From: Neocallimastix lanati (nom. inval.)
Lineage: Eukaryota > Neocallimastigomycota > Neocallimastigomycetes > Neocallimastigales > Neocallimastigaceae
Reading direction: 5' to 3'
DNA: 57,500 nt
NCBI GenBank assembly: GCA_016946835.1
Contig: JACVTC010000027.1
Location: 557,501-615,000, forward strand
A program made the translations under genes and the position numbers. This document shows, one piece after another, positions 1 through 11,783 of this stretch (position 1 is its first letter; the number at the start of each line of letters is the position of its first letter). Below the pieces are notes generated by a model, which ran no database searches, had not been told where the DNA came from, and saw only the letters and a list, made by a program, of their open reading frames with translations.

Positions 1-12
1 AAGTTTAAATTT

Positions 13-45
<33 letters not shown>

Positions 46-295
46 TTCATTCAACTTCAATCTTTAAGATATTCATAATTTTCTCTTAAATTGTACAAAT
101 TAAATATGGAATCAAATTTGATGTGAAATCTTATATAAAAAAGCAAAATTAGTATCAAAAATATTGTCCAACATATTCCCCTTTTTTGTGATAAGAGAGT
201 AGTATAACTAGTTTTTATATACGGAATACTTTTATGTCTTGAATTTGAAGAATTTAGACAACAATTCATTCAATTTATTAATGACCTTTTTATTA

Positions 296-338
<43 letters not shown>

Positions 339-579
339 CTGATTATTTATGAAAAATCATCGCTCAGATGTTAACGAGGAATATTTTGAAAGATAGCATT
401 AATTTTTTTTATTTTTTATTTTTTATTTTTTTATTAAGTTTCCTTCTTGGTAGAAATGTAGTATATATAATTCTATCGATTAGCTCGAAGGAAGAAAGAA
501 GGCGATTTATTAATAATTAGTAAATAAAAATTTATTCATCAATTCACCTTTCGAAATCGTCTTCTTTCCCAGTTTCCTA
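1..579. other. Gene-free low-complexity DNA
   Basis: A/T-rich spacer with dT tracts near 10-32 and 299-338. A short open frame on the minus strand (57-269) has no recognisable domain. The stretch 475-579 is less A/T-rich and may be the eroded upstream part of the LINE remnant that follows, but I cannot align it securely. Confidence 0.6.
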
Positions 580-816
580 TTTTGTGGGGTCTGTGGAATT
601 CTTTACAAATGTTTCATTTTTGATTAGTGATTTATATTCTATGATTAATTTGGATTACCATTAGACTTAACCATTGTTAAGACCGTCGACGTCGAAACGA
701 TGAGGCAAAGAAAAAATTCTGATACAGATTCATAGATATTATTAACTCAAAAATAATTATTAGAAATAATTGGTATTATAGATATGAATTGAAATCATTT
801 CTACTAAAAAATTTAG

Positions 817-844
<28 letters not shown>
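580..844 (+). mobile_element. Decayed LINE 3' end with poly(A)
   Basis: This stretch aligns by eye with the 3' part of the LINE at 16219-17280. It shares the block beginning TTGTGGG (581), GGAATTCTT-ACAAATG, ACTTAACCA and the GTCGACGTCGAAACGATGAGGCA box (681-707). The part after the box resembles the other LINE end at 32521-32690 (TACAGATTC, then AATAA-GG...GAATTG). It ends in about 28 A (817-844). The reading frame is destroyed by point changes and indels. No target-site duplication was found, so this is an old insertion. Confidence 0.7.
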
Positions 845-852
<8 letters not shown>

Positions 853-1266
853 TTTATAAAAAAAAAAAATAGTAAAGAAAAGTATCATTTTATGAAGTAG
901 ATTATTGTGTAATGTGTCCATTAAATACTTCCTCTTGAATCAAGATATATAATTTTTTTTTTTTTTTTTTTATTTATTTATTTTATTATATTTTGTTTTT
1001 TTTATTTTATATTTTTTTTATTTTTATTTTTATTTTTATTTTTTTTATGTGAAAAATAACTACTAATTATTTATGTTAGATGGGACTAGTAATCTAGTAA
1101 TAGAAATTTCTCTTTTTGTTGACTCTCTTACAATTATGAAAGACGGTTTACAATACCAATCAAAAAAAAAAAAAAAAAAAAAAAAAAAATAAACTATATA
1201 ATTTATAATAAATGTAATTATTAATATTAATATTTAAATATCGAAGAATATAATATAATATAATAT

Positions 1267-1324
<58 letters not shown>

Positions 1325-1411
1325 CTATTTATATTTTTATTTTATTTTTATTTTATTTTATATTTAAATCTTTTATTTATATTTAATTTTTATTAATAAT
1401 TAACATCATCA

Positions 1412-1454
<43 letters not shown>

Positions 1455-1561
1455 CAATAATATATATAGATATAAATCTTTTTTTTTTTTTTTATTAATT
1501 TTATTAAATTAAATATTATTTTATTTTATTTTAGTTAATTTATTTTTATTTATTCATTTAT
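845..1561. other. Gene-free spacer with very long dT tracts
   Basis: Low-complexity DNA with a dT tract of about 56 bases (1269-1324) and another near 1414-1454. A run of about 27 A at 1162-1188 follows a more complex stretch (1081-1161) and could be another retroposed 3' end, but no family can be named. The 1330-1560 part is the downstream side of the minus-strand OCRE/FHA gene. Confidence 0.5.
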
Positions 1562-2222
1562 TTATTTAAAATAGGGTATATTGGTACTATAGAGTTCTCT
1601 ACGTTGAGCGGCACGATCAATATAAGGATTTCCATGATCCTCTCCTTCATCATCCCCTTCTTCTCCTTCACCATAACCATATTTCATTCTTTTAGTCTTA
1701 CGATGATGAGGGAGATATTTGTTCTTTAATCGTTTCAATTCATTTTTCCTTTGTTCCTCTAAAGATACTGGATGTGGATCATAACCATTTACAGAAGTTG
1801 TTCCGTTGGGTCCATAGCCGGAATGACCATGACTATTAGCAGCTGTAGTGGTCATACTTTTATCGAGAAGGGGTATCTCCTTTTGATGTTCTGTAATGGT
1901 ACATTCACTACATGCCCACTGTTTATGATAATGTACTTCCAATATGGTACTTCCAATTTGAATAATATCTTTATTTTTTAATGGACAAGGTTTACTACAA
2001 ATTTTACTTTCTGAAAGTCTTACTCCATTCACAAATGTTCCATGTGTTGATCTTTTTTTTTTTTTTTTTTTTTTTTTTGTTTTTGTTTTTTGTTTTTTAT
2101 TTTAACAAAATAGATAAATAATATATATATATATATATTAATATTTACAATATTTACATATAAATAGTAATGATATGATTGTCAAATAAATAAATAAACA
2201 AACAAACAAACAAACAAACAAA

Positions 2223-2317
<95 letters not shown>

Positions 2318-2538
2318 AATATTAATTAATATATAATAAAATTTACCCCATGTCAATAATTGAAAAATGATAGGAACAAGTATACTGAGGTTGTGGTTCA
2401 TAATTAACTGAAGAGTAATTACCTGGATAAGAATAATAACTATTCATCATAGCTTTTATATATATGAATATATATTTATATATATGAAAATTGAAATGAA
2501 AATTTGAAAATTAAAATATTTAATTAATATTTATTTCA

Positions 2539-2588
<50 letters not shown>

Positions 2589-3530
2589 GATGAGTTTCAC
2601 TATAACAAAATAATATAATCAATTTAATTTAATATTTACCATCATTATTATTAGTAATATAGTTATCTTTATAGTTTTCCTTTTCTATTATTTCTTTTTC
2701 TTCCTCCATTGGTCCATATTCACCATCATCTGTAATTTCGCCTTCTTCCTCTTCTTCTTCCTCGTCGTCTTTTTCTTTTTCCTCTTTCTTTTTTTCATTT
2801 ATATTATTTTTTTCTGTTTCATTATTATTTATTTTTTCTTTTTCTTCTTTTATTTCATTTTTTACAGTATCTTTGTTTTTATCAATTTGAATATCTTCTT
2901 CAATTTGACCTTCTTCCCCTTCATCTATTTCTCCTTCTTCACTTTCTTCTATATTTTTTTTTTCGACTTCATCTTTAATATTCTGTTGATTTTGAATTTC
3001 ACTCTTTTTCTCTTTTTCATTTTCATTAGAAGAATTTTTATTGGTTTCTTCTTCCTTTTTTATATCATCATTTTGTGTTTTCAAATCCTTTAGAGAATTC
3101 TTTTCTTCCTTAGCATTATTTATTTTATCAATTTTACTATTTATACTTGAATTATTATTATCTTTTGAAATAGTATCCATCTTCGAATTATCGATAGATA
3201 ATTTTATATTATCATTATTAATAGTATTTCTATCATCATTTTCATTGTGATCTATTTTAGCATTTCTATTTTTATTCTTATGTTCATCCTTCTTTTTGTC
3301 TTTACTGTCGATGCTATCATTATCATCATCATCATACATATCTTCGTTATACATATCATAATTATAATTTATTTCTTCACTGGATTCATTATCTAAGTCT
3401 TCATACTTACGCTTAATACGCGATTTTTTTGGCTTTACTTTTGGTATAATTGGTATTATTTTTGATTGTAAAGTAGCCAGATTTTCTACAGGTAATGAAG
3501 TAATTTTTGAATTATTCGAATTTGCTATAT

Positions 3531-3562
<32 letters not shown>

Positions 3563-4497
3563 TTTGTCGTTGTCGTAGGTTGATATTCAATCTCTAAATA
3601 TATTTTAGCATGATATTTTGATACTTGCATTTCTGGCAAACGAAGTCGTTTTTCAAAAGATTTATCTCGACCTATTGATAATCCCTCTGTATCAACTAAT
3701 ACAATAGAACCTTTATCATAAAGATCAGAAGATTGTACTACTAATCTTAAGTATTCATTTTCATATTCCTGTGTTGTACCAGGATTCGTTGTTGTCGAGT
3801 TAGCAATTACACCACTTTGAATGTTATTATTATTATCTATTCCATAAACTAATTGAATTTCATTTGAAAATGTTGTTGGACCGCAATTAACAGTGGTGGT
3901 TGTATTTGTCATATTCATTCCCATTGACATCGTATTATAATTAGAATAATAGTCACTATTATTATTATTATTTTTATTATAATAAACACCATCTTTATTT
4001 AAATAGGTATTGTTTGTATTATTCGTCATATTTTCTTCTTCTTCGTCATCTTCTGAAATTTCACCTTCTTCTAATTCTGATTCACTTTCACTGTCATTAT
4101 TTTTTTTTTCAGTATCTTCATTTTCTTCTTTTTTATTATCATTATTATTCTCTTTATTCTTTTTATCAATTCCTTCTTTATCTTCTTCCCTTCTATGCTT
4201 ATGTCTATGTTTATGGATAGTATTATTTCCAGTTGATTCATTATTATTATCTTGAACATTATTACTTATTGATGCTTCAGCGGGGTATACATAATGACAT
4301 TCATTATTTTCATCAAAATAAAAATATCCAAGATCTTCTCTGTAATACCATCCTGAACTTTGGTCATAATAAGATAATTTTTCATCACTCCATATCCAAT
4401 TTGAATTATTATTAGTTTTATCTATATTATTAACATTATCATTTTCATTATTTAATAATGAAGTATCATCTACTGTTCCATTGATAGCATTATCCAT
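1562..4497 (-). CDS. OCRE- and FHA-domain protein, AGGF1-like
   Basis: Three exons on the minus strand: 4497-2640, 2452-2347 and 2051-1562, with GT-AG introns and a continuous frame, giving 817 residues and a TAA stop. Residues about 34-72 are an OCRE-type aromatic module (W-I-W, YYDQSSGWYY, GYFYFDENNECHYVYP). An FHA domain starts at about 248 (GLSIGRDK, then SKYHAKIYLE). It is interrupted by about 335 acidic Asn/Lys/Glu residues and resumes at about 643 with the phosphopeptide-loop signature GSTHGTFVNG, which spans the second splice junction. The C-terminus has the EEQRKNELKRLKNKY helix and IDRAAQRRE block seen in AGGF1-type proteins, but no G-patch. Family members bind phosphothreonine and are linked to splicing or nuclear signalling; the role here is inference. 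The second intron holds a 135-bp AAAT/AAAC microsatellite. Confidence 0.85.
2184..2318. repeat. AAAT/AAAC tetranucleotide microsatellite
   Basis: About 135 bp of AAAT units with an internal block of AAAC units (about 2200-2220). It lies inside the second intron of the OCRE/FHA gene. On that gene's strand it reads as TTTA/TTTG units, a pyrimidine-rich tract upstream of the 3' splice site. Confidence 0.9.
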
Positions 4498-4731
4498 TAA
4501 ATTATTTTTTAATTTGAAAAAAAAAAAAGATATATATTATATATAGTAAAATATATATAAATAAAAAAGAAAAAAAAGTAATATTTAAATTTATTTTCTT
4601 AAAAGTAAATATTTTCTGTTTTATTATTTTGTTAATATCTAGCAACTATTAAATTTTTATGGAGTTAAATTTAAAATGTTTTTTTAAATTATTATTGTTG
4701 TTGCTATTATTATTATTATTATTATTGTTGC

Positions 4732-4816
<85 letters not shown>

Positions 4817-5398
4817 AATAATAATATCTTTATTAGTATATTTAATATAAATAAATTTCAAAAAAAAAAAAAAAAGTTTATAAATTGTTAAACCTATTAA
4901 TAAATAAAAATTAATGTACATAATAAAAAAATAAAAATTAAAAATTATGGTTTATATTTACCATATACAATGTATTAATTTATGTTCATTAGGGATAAAA
5001 ATAATAAATATAATAAAATACACGTGTATGTCAAGCTATTCATAAATTTAATAAAAATTTACATAGAAATTAATTTATATTTTTAAATTATTTTTTTTTT
5101 ATTCTTTTTATTCTTTTTTTTTTTTTTTTTTTTAAAAACAAAATAATAATTAATTTCTAAAATTTCATTTAATTATTAAATACGTGGAATATCTTTTTTT
5201 ATTATTAACTCCGATATATAGAATAAAAAAAAAAAAAAAAAAAAAAAACTGAATAAATATATAGTAAAATAAAATAAATAAAATAAAATTAAAAAATAAT
5301 TATATCATAATACTATATTAATATAAATAAGTACATTTCAAGTATTATTAAAGTAAAATAAATAATATTCATAGTATTTTAAATTAAAAAAAAAAAAA
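4498..5398. other. Divergent intergenic region with ATT microsatellite
   Basis: This is the shared 5' region of the minus-strand OCRE/FHA gene and the plus-strand DNAAF6-like gene. It holds an (ATT)n tract of roughly 125 bp (4691-4815) with a few GTT/GCT interruptions, and several poly(dA:dT) runs. The only G+C-bearing word is CACACGTGTATG-like sequence near 5021. No promoter element can be assigned. Confidence 0.5.
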
Positions 5399-6098
5399 AT
5401 GAGTGGCTCATCTATTCTTGCATTATCTAATTTATTAAAAGAAAGTCAATCAGAGGCAGATAAAAGAAGTCAGGTAAATTATTGTTAAAAGAATATAAAA
5501 AGACAAATATTCAAATGATTTAATTTACAAAATAAAATAAATTTTTAAATCAGAAAATTGTTTTAATCATAATTGTAGTACTAAAATAAAATTTGTTTTT
5601 TAATTTAATATAATTATAATTGGTATTATTATTATTTTTTTTATTTTTATTTTATTTTTTTTGTTATTAATTATTATAATTATAATGATATTTAATATTA
5701 TTTATTTATCTTTTTGTAAATGATGAAAAAATAATTAAAAAAAATTATAATTATATATATTAAATATATAATACTTAATTAGAATGAAGAAGGAGGTTTT
5801 AATCCAGGTTTAATTGGGGATAAAAAGAAGAAAACAACCACAATAGAAGATATTGTGTCTGAACATAATAAAAATAAAAAGAAGAATAAAAATGATATAT
5901 GGGATGATGATGATATTAATGAAGAATATATTGAAGAAGATCCAAGAACAGAACCTGAGTAAATATTAAATATAAATTATTTCAATTATTATTATTATTT
6001 TTTTAATTAAAATTATCACTATTATTATTATATTATATATTTTAACTATTATAACTATTATTTCTATTATTTATTATTACTATTATAACTATTGTTAC

Positions 6099-6129
<31 letters not shown>

Positions 6130-6782
6130 ACTATTATTATTTACATACATATGTATTTAAACACAATTAACTTAAATAATTTTATTTTTAAAAATATGTT
6201 TTATCATTATTTTTATATATATAATATTATTCTGTAACCACAACATCAAAAATATGTTATAGATATGATTTAATATATAGACAAAAAGTTACAACTGAAG
6301 ATATCTATCTTGGTATGAGTGGTAAAACACCAGGTTTTCAAGATTGTGATGAAATGGTAATCACTATAAAATTACCAGGTGTTAAAAAAATTTCGGATAT
6401 TGATTTAACAGTTTATGAAAATAAAATTGATGTCCGTACATCAACCTAGTATGTAATTCAATTTTATTAAAAAAAAATTTTTTTTTTATTCATATTATTA
6501 TTTATAATATTTTTACTATTATTATTAGTATTATTTATATCATTAATTTAATTTCTTATTGTATTAAATATCCTAATTAATTTAATATATTTTTACTGTT
6601 ACATTTTAATATAATTTATTGTAATTTTTTATTATCTGTACTATTAATATCATTATAATTATAGTCGATTAAATTTACCTTTACCAAAACCTGTTCATGA
6701 AAATGATGGTAATGCCAAATGGAAAAAAGATAAATGTGAACTTGTTTTAAGTTTACCACTGAAAAAGGAATTCTCATTCTAA
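5399..6782 (+). CDS. Dynein axonemal assembly factor 6 / PIH1D3-like
   Basis: Four exons: 5399-5473, 5783-5958, 6263-6448 and 6665-6782. They splice in frame to 184 residues with a TAA stop; the exon-3 donor GTATGT avoids an in-frame TAG. The N-terminus (SSILALSNLLKESQSEA) and the acidic DIWDDDDINEEYIEEDPRTEPEYDLIYRQKV stretch are followed by TEDIYLGMSGKTPG and a PIH1/CS-like beta domain (ITIKLPG, DIDLTVYENKIDVRT, RLNLPLPKPVHE, CELVLSLPLKKEF). Order and spacing match animal and algal PIH1D3/DNAAF6 (Twister). These HSP90 cochaperone-like proteins preassemble axonemal dynein arms in the cytoplasm. Its presence implies a motile flagellum, as on chytrid-type zoospores. The exons are short and acidic; the introns are about 85-90% A+T by eye. 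Confidence 0.85.
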
Positions 6783-7272
6783 AATAAATACTAATAAAAA
6801 AGTGTAAAAAAAAATTTTTTTTAATTTTTAATTAAAATTTTTTTGATTTCAGTTTTAAAATTGCAATAATTTTTTTTTAATATATAGTATTATATGAAAT
6901 ATTAATTCCAATATTATATTAAAATATATATTTATATATATATATATAATATCAATACCTAAGAAAATTATTAATATTTTAATCTTACATAATAATATAA
7001 AAATAGTTATAATTAAATAGGAAATGAAAAAATTATAATAATGAATAATAAATAATAAATATAAATATTATAAAAAAAATATATTGAACCAAATATAATT
7101 TTTAGTTTAAATGCAATTTATTTATTTCATTTTGTTTTATTTTGTTATTCTAATAAAACATAATAAATTAGGTTTTTTTTGTAATATATTTCCAATTATT
7201 AAAATATTAAATAATATATATATATATTTTACAACATAATAAATTCGATTTTTAATTCATATTAATTATTAC

Positions 7273-7324
<52 letters not shown>

Positions 7325-8847
7325 ATCATTCAATAATTATTTATTATAATGATTATAATTATAAATATGTTTAATTATACTACATTCATTAAATAAATTT
7401 AAAAAAAAAATAATATGGTATAGCCTGTAAATGTGCAATATAGAAATATAATATTTGTTTCTATTACAATCATTTTAATATGACTTTAAATATTTATTTT
7501 AATTATTTTGTTTATTATTATAATTATGTCATATATAAACAATAATATATTGTTATTATAATTTTGTCATATATAAATAATATAGTATTTTATTTTTTTT
7601 AAATTTTTATCTTTCGTTTTTTATTTTTTATATTTTTAATTAATATAGGAAAGATTATAGGAAAGATTATATTTTTATAAGTTTAAGTATTTGATTATTT
7701 AATACTTTTTAAATAATTTAATAGTAATTAATAAAGCTTTTTAGAAATTAATTTTCAATTAAACCTAAGTATTTGATTATTTAATACTTTTTAAATAATT
7801 TAATAGTAATTAATAAAGCTTTTTAGAAATTAATTTTCAATTAAACAAAATCTAATATTGAAGGTTATAAAAAAATTTATTTCAATTTTGGTCTATCCTA
7901 ATAAAAATTTCTTTCAGACTCGTTATTATATTATCAAACCAATATATTTTATTTTATGGTTAAGTATGGTACTAAAGTTTTAAAGTTATTCTATAAAAGA
8001 TCATTTTTTAATTAATATATTTTATTTAAATATTTGTTTTATTTATTCATATAATTTCTATCAATTATATTTATTTTATTTAATTATTTTATTTATTTAT
8101 GAAATTTTTATTCAAAACATTATTTTATTTATTTAATTATATATAAAATATATATTTATATTTAATTAAATTTAAATATTAAATAATTATATTAAATTAA
8201 TAATTATGTATAATATATTTTTTTTAAATTAAATATACCAAGTACAAATGAATTGTGTAACCATATCTTTTTTTTTTTTTTTTTTTTTTTTTTTGCTCTA
8301 CAAGCTTTTATTTTTTAATTTTTTAAATAGTTAAATATAAATATATTTATTTAAAGTATGACATATAATAGATTGGATGATGATAAAGTACAGGTTCGAT
8401 TCTTTTAAGGTTTGTTCTTTTATATGGGGGAAACAATTTATGTGTTTTATGAAAAATTTATTTTATTTAAATTTTATTAATAAGAATTACAATTACATAT
8501 CATTCTTTAAGATGAAAACTAATATTTATTCCTAAAACTAATACTTATTTTATACTTTAATCTCAAGAATTAACTGTAATCTAGTATTTATTATTCTTTG
8601 ATAGAGTAAACTATTTCTAGTATTTTTCTCTTTTATAATTATTTACTATAATAAAGTTTTCCTATATTAAAGTATATATTAATTTACTTTCATTAATTAT
8701 TAAATTAAATAATAAAAATATATAAACTAATATTAATATAAATACTATAAAAACAAGATTAATACATAAATTTATGCTTTACTACATTTCTTAATTAACA
8801 TAAATTTATTATTAATTAGAGTTTATTTCTATTTTATATTAATGAAT
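6783..8847. other. Gene-free spacer with 82-bp tandem duplication
   Basis: No credible ORF. Contents are A/T-rich sequence, an ATT tract (7275-7320), the 82-bp duplication listed separately (7684-7846), a dT tract (8271-8294) and, at 8391-8400, an isolated tRNA B-box-like word GGTTCGATTC. Only a weak A-box candidate lies upstream of that word, so it is not called as a tRNA. Confidence 0.5.
7684..7846. repeat. Exact 82-bp tandem duplication
   Basis: The 82-bp unit starting TAAGTATTTGATTATTTAAT is present at 7684-7765 and again at 7766-7846. The second copy lacks only the final base, and I see no mismatch. It lies in non-coding DNA downstream of the DNAAF6-like gene. Perfect identity in such A/T-rich DNA points to a recent duplication. 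Confidence 0.9.
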
Positions 8848-8885
<38 letters not shown>

Positions 8886-9095
8886 GACTGAAGACTTTGG
8901 TCTTCCCCATATAGTAATATGGGTGTATGATTAACTGCCATACCGGTACGGCGTCGACGCTCTCAACTCCCCATAAGCAAAGAAACTCTATATAGAAGCA
9001 CCCTACGCGATGCTCGGGGGAAAGCAGAGCCAACTATAGGTGGCGTCCTTGCTATCCCAGAAGAGCTGGACACTGTAAATTTTATATCAATGAAT
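8831..9095 (-). mobile_element. 231-bp SINE-like retroposon with 17-bp target duplication
   Basis: The insertion is 8848-9078. It is flanked by ATTTTATATTAATGAAT (8831-8847) and ATTTTATATCAATGAAT (9079-9095), a 17-bp duplication with one mismatch. In element orientation (minus strand) it starts near TTACAGTGTCCAGC. It runs through an unusually G+C-rich body (TTGGCTCTGCTTTCCCCCGA) and the family box GAGAGCGTCGACGCCGTACCGGTATGGCA (8965-8936). It ends CAGTCTAT followed by about 33 A. No A/B-box head was recognised, so the 5' part comes from an unidentified source. It shares the box and 3'-terminal GTCTA with the other retroposons here. Confidence 0.8.
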
Positions 9096-9204
9096 AATCA
9101 ACACAAATGATGATACTTTTAAATAAAATTATAATAGTTTATTAACTTGATTCAAAAATTTATTTCACTGTGTAATTATTTTAAAATATAACATTTTTAT
9201 ATAA

Positions 9205-9254
<50 letters not shown>

Positions 9255-9261
9255 TTTGCAA
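9096..9261. other. Spacer with 43-base dT tract
   Basis: A/T-rich spacer between the SINE-like insertion and the dead ORF. It contains a dT tract at 9209-9251. Confidence 0.6.
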
Positions 9262-9657
9262 ATGAATAGGACTATACATTCAAGTAATTATTTATTTTTA
9301 ACGAAAAAAGAATCTTTAGATAAAATATTGGATAATATGTTCAATAAGAAACATCCATACTTTAATTCCAAAAGCATTACCTTTGAATTAGAATTTAGAT
9401 TGTTAAATAAATATATTGACCTAAATGTTTAAGACCTTAAGAAATGTAATTCTTGCCAATATTCTGAATATATATTTAATGAAAAGCAATTCTCTAAATA
9501 TAGAATAATTTATAATTCAAATTATATTAAAGAAACACAAATTGAAAATAAAGAAAGCAATAATAAGAATCTTGACAATAATATTGAAATTAGTAATGTG
9601 GGTGATAATGATAATAATGATAATGTTATGGATATTGATAATCTTATAGAGAAATAG
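9262..9657 (+). pseudogene. Dead ORF of unknown family
   Basis: One frame from ATG 9262 runs to TAG at 9655 with an internal TAA at 9430. The product would begin MNRTIHSSNYLFLTKKESLD and include CNSCQYSEYIFNE and an Asn/Asp-rich end. A second short coding-like stretch in another frame (about 9675-9800) follows. No family is recognised. It lies between two SINE insertions and may be the remains of a transposon ORF or a lineage-specific gene. The TSD of the next SINE sits just downstream, so that insertion came later or elsewhere. Confidence 0.4.
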
Positions 9658-9939
9658 TTTAAATGAAAATATTAATTCTAGCTCGAAACTACTGAATTAT
9701 GTCATTACAAATGCTGAAAAAGAAATTACAGATACTATGGAACATCATATAGAATACACTAAAAAAATTACTTTACTGACAACTTATTATTTTGTATTAA
9801 AAAATAGCTCTTAGTATATTATATTATTTTAAATTGTTTAAATAATAACAATGAAATTATTGAGTTTGAATGGAAAGTATAAGGAAATTATAATTTTAAA
9901 AAATATTGTACAATTTTGAAGAAGATTCTTTATATTGAA

Positions 9940-10468
9940 TCAAGATATTCGTATATTTTTTTTTTTAGACTATCCCTTGTAAGTCTTGATCATATCATCC
10001 CAGCCACAACAGACAACTAATATCAGACAAACTTTATATCGGGTGTATCAGGATACAACAAAGTGCTCCCATGCCATACCATTTCGGCGTCGACGCTCTC
10101 AGTCACGGATTACAGAACCACAAGATTTGGAGATGATGGATACGGCAAGCCACAACCACATACACTATAACATTATTATTTATTTACTACATTACCTTTC
10201 TCCAAATTAGGAAATCTATCCTAACACGTGATGAACACGCAGATACATTAACTAATGAGGATTTACAATACGCAGGAATCACCCCGCTTCAGGCAATGTA
10301 TACGTACAACTGAGAAGCACGATCATAGTGTAGACGATGACTTGTTCGATTTAGGGTTAGGCTGTCAAATGGATTATAATGGGTGGTAAGGTGGAATCGA
10401 ACTCCGGACTATTGACCTAAGGGTATACGCGTTAACCATAGACCCGATCTTACGGAGTTCAAGATATT
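9940..10468 (-). mobile_element. tRNA-derived SINE with LINE-like 3' tail and 10-bp target duplication
   Basis: The insertion is 9950-10458, flanked by TCAAGATATT at 9940-9949 and 10459-10468. Read on the minus strand, the 5' head (about 10455-10385) is tRNA-like. It has GGGTCTATGGTTAACGCG as A-box region and GAGTTCGATTCC as B box (10409-10396; consensus GGTTCGANTCC). A unique body follows, then the family box TGAGAGCGTCGACGCCGAAATGGTATGGCA (10101-10072), then a tail ending GGATAGTCT and a short poly(A). A second copy of head, middle and box lies at 17718-18003. The tRNA head plus a tail shared with a LINE is the architecture of a LINE-mobilised SINE. The head is not a usable tRNA gene: acceptor pairing and a CCA-proximal 3' strand are not seen. 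Confidence 0.85.
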
Positions 10469-11261
10469 TGGTACGAGACCAAGTGAAAAATTAAAATTAA
10501 ATAAAATTAAATTTACATAAAAAAATAGAAAATCAAATTAATCCATAAAAGGATAAATTAAATTGAAATTTATATATAAAGTATAAAATTAGAAATTATT
10601 AAGACTCTCTCTTTTCCACATATAACTTTATTAAATGTAAAAAATTAGATTGAATGACAATTGATCTAAATTGAGATTTCAATTGATCAAAAATAAAAAT
10701 TTAATAAAAATTAAATAAACAATTTATAAAGTAGAATTTAAGTATTTAGTTATAATTTACAACTTTAGTGTGAATTACTTATTATTGTGAATATTAATAT
10801 AATTAGATTTAAATTTTAAAAATTCATTTACATTGCACCAATATTCGTATAGATATGCATTTTATAAGAATATTAAATTGAATATATAAACTTTATTTCT
10901 AACGATTTTATATTAATTTTCTAATTTAATTTTATATTATTAATTATAAGTTAATAAATTTAGAAATTTATTCTTGATTTCATATTATAATTTAAATTAA
11001 TATATGTTATTTATAATTTAATTGTAAATTAGTTAATTTAATATATATTATTAAAAATTTAATTGTAATGTAGTTAATTTAGATCAATATATATTAATAA
11101 AAATTTAATTGTATATTAGTTAATTTAAATAATATTAAAATTTTATTTTATCATTTTCTTTTTTATTTCATTCATTCTTTTTCCTTTTTTTCACTTACAT
11201 ATTAAAGAATGAAGATTTATTATTAATAAAAAGAAGATTTAGAATACTTATTATAATTTTA
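10469..11261. other. Spacer and 5' region of the LRR gene
   Basis: A/T-rich and without coding capacity. It contains loosely repeated AATTTAATTGTA-ATTAGTTAATTTA units (about 11010-11130). An upstream ATG at 11210 opens a five-codon frame (MKIYY then stop) before the LRR gene start; whether it lies in the transcript leader is unknown. Confidence 0.5.
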
Positions 11262-11741
11262 ATGTTTAAACAGTGGTTAAAAGCATTGGGAGTCTTTGTA
11301 CTCATTAATATTGTTTTAGCAGATCTTCGAAGTGACTGCGAAGAAATATGTGATCTCTTTGTAATACGTGACATTCCAAACAAATACGGTTCATTTGGAA
11401 TATGCGAAATTGATGAAGTTGATGATAAAGAATTTATTAGAATGTAAAAATATTTATTTAATATATAACATATTATTATTATTATTACTTTTAATATAAA
11501 AATAAATTTATAAAGATACTCACAATAGAAATCAAATATCTTTTTTTTTTTTTTTTCTATAAATATATATATTTTAAAATATAGTCGTATTACTCAAGGT
11601 GCCGATGAAGATTTATCAACTGAAGTTTTAAAAAAAATATTTTCATATAATATTAAACATATGTATGTTATTCCATTAATATTTAGTAAATTGAATTATA
11701 AATATAGTATTTATTAAATCTTCCTTTTTGAATATTCATAT

Positions 11742-11783
<42 letters not shown>

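Noticed and set aside
57-269. 70-codon frame on the minus strand with a hydrophobic segment
   Set aside because: No family, no splice partners, and it sits between homopolymer tracts; chance frame more likely.
8391-8408. B-box-like GGTTCGATTC as a tRNA or SINE head
   Set aside because: No convincing A box or cloverleaf, and no SINE body or box follows.
10385-10455. Functional tRNA gene on the minus strand
   Set aside because: A and B boxes are tRNA-like, but acceptor pairing is not seen and the sequence is the head of a retroposon with its own target duplication.
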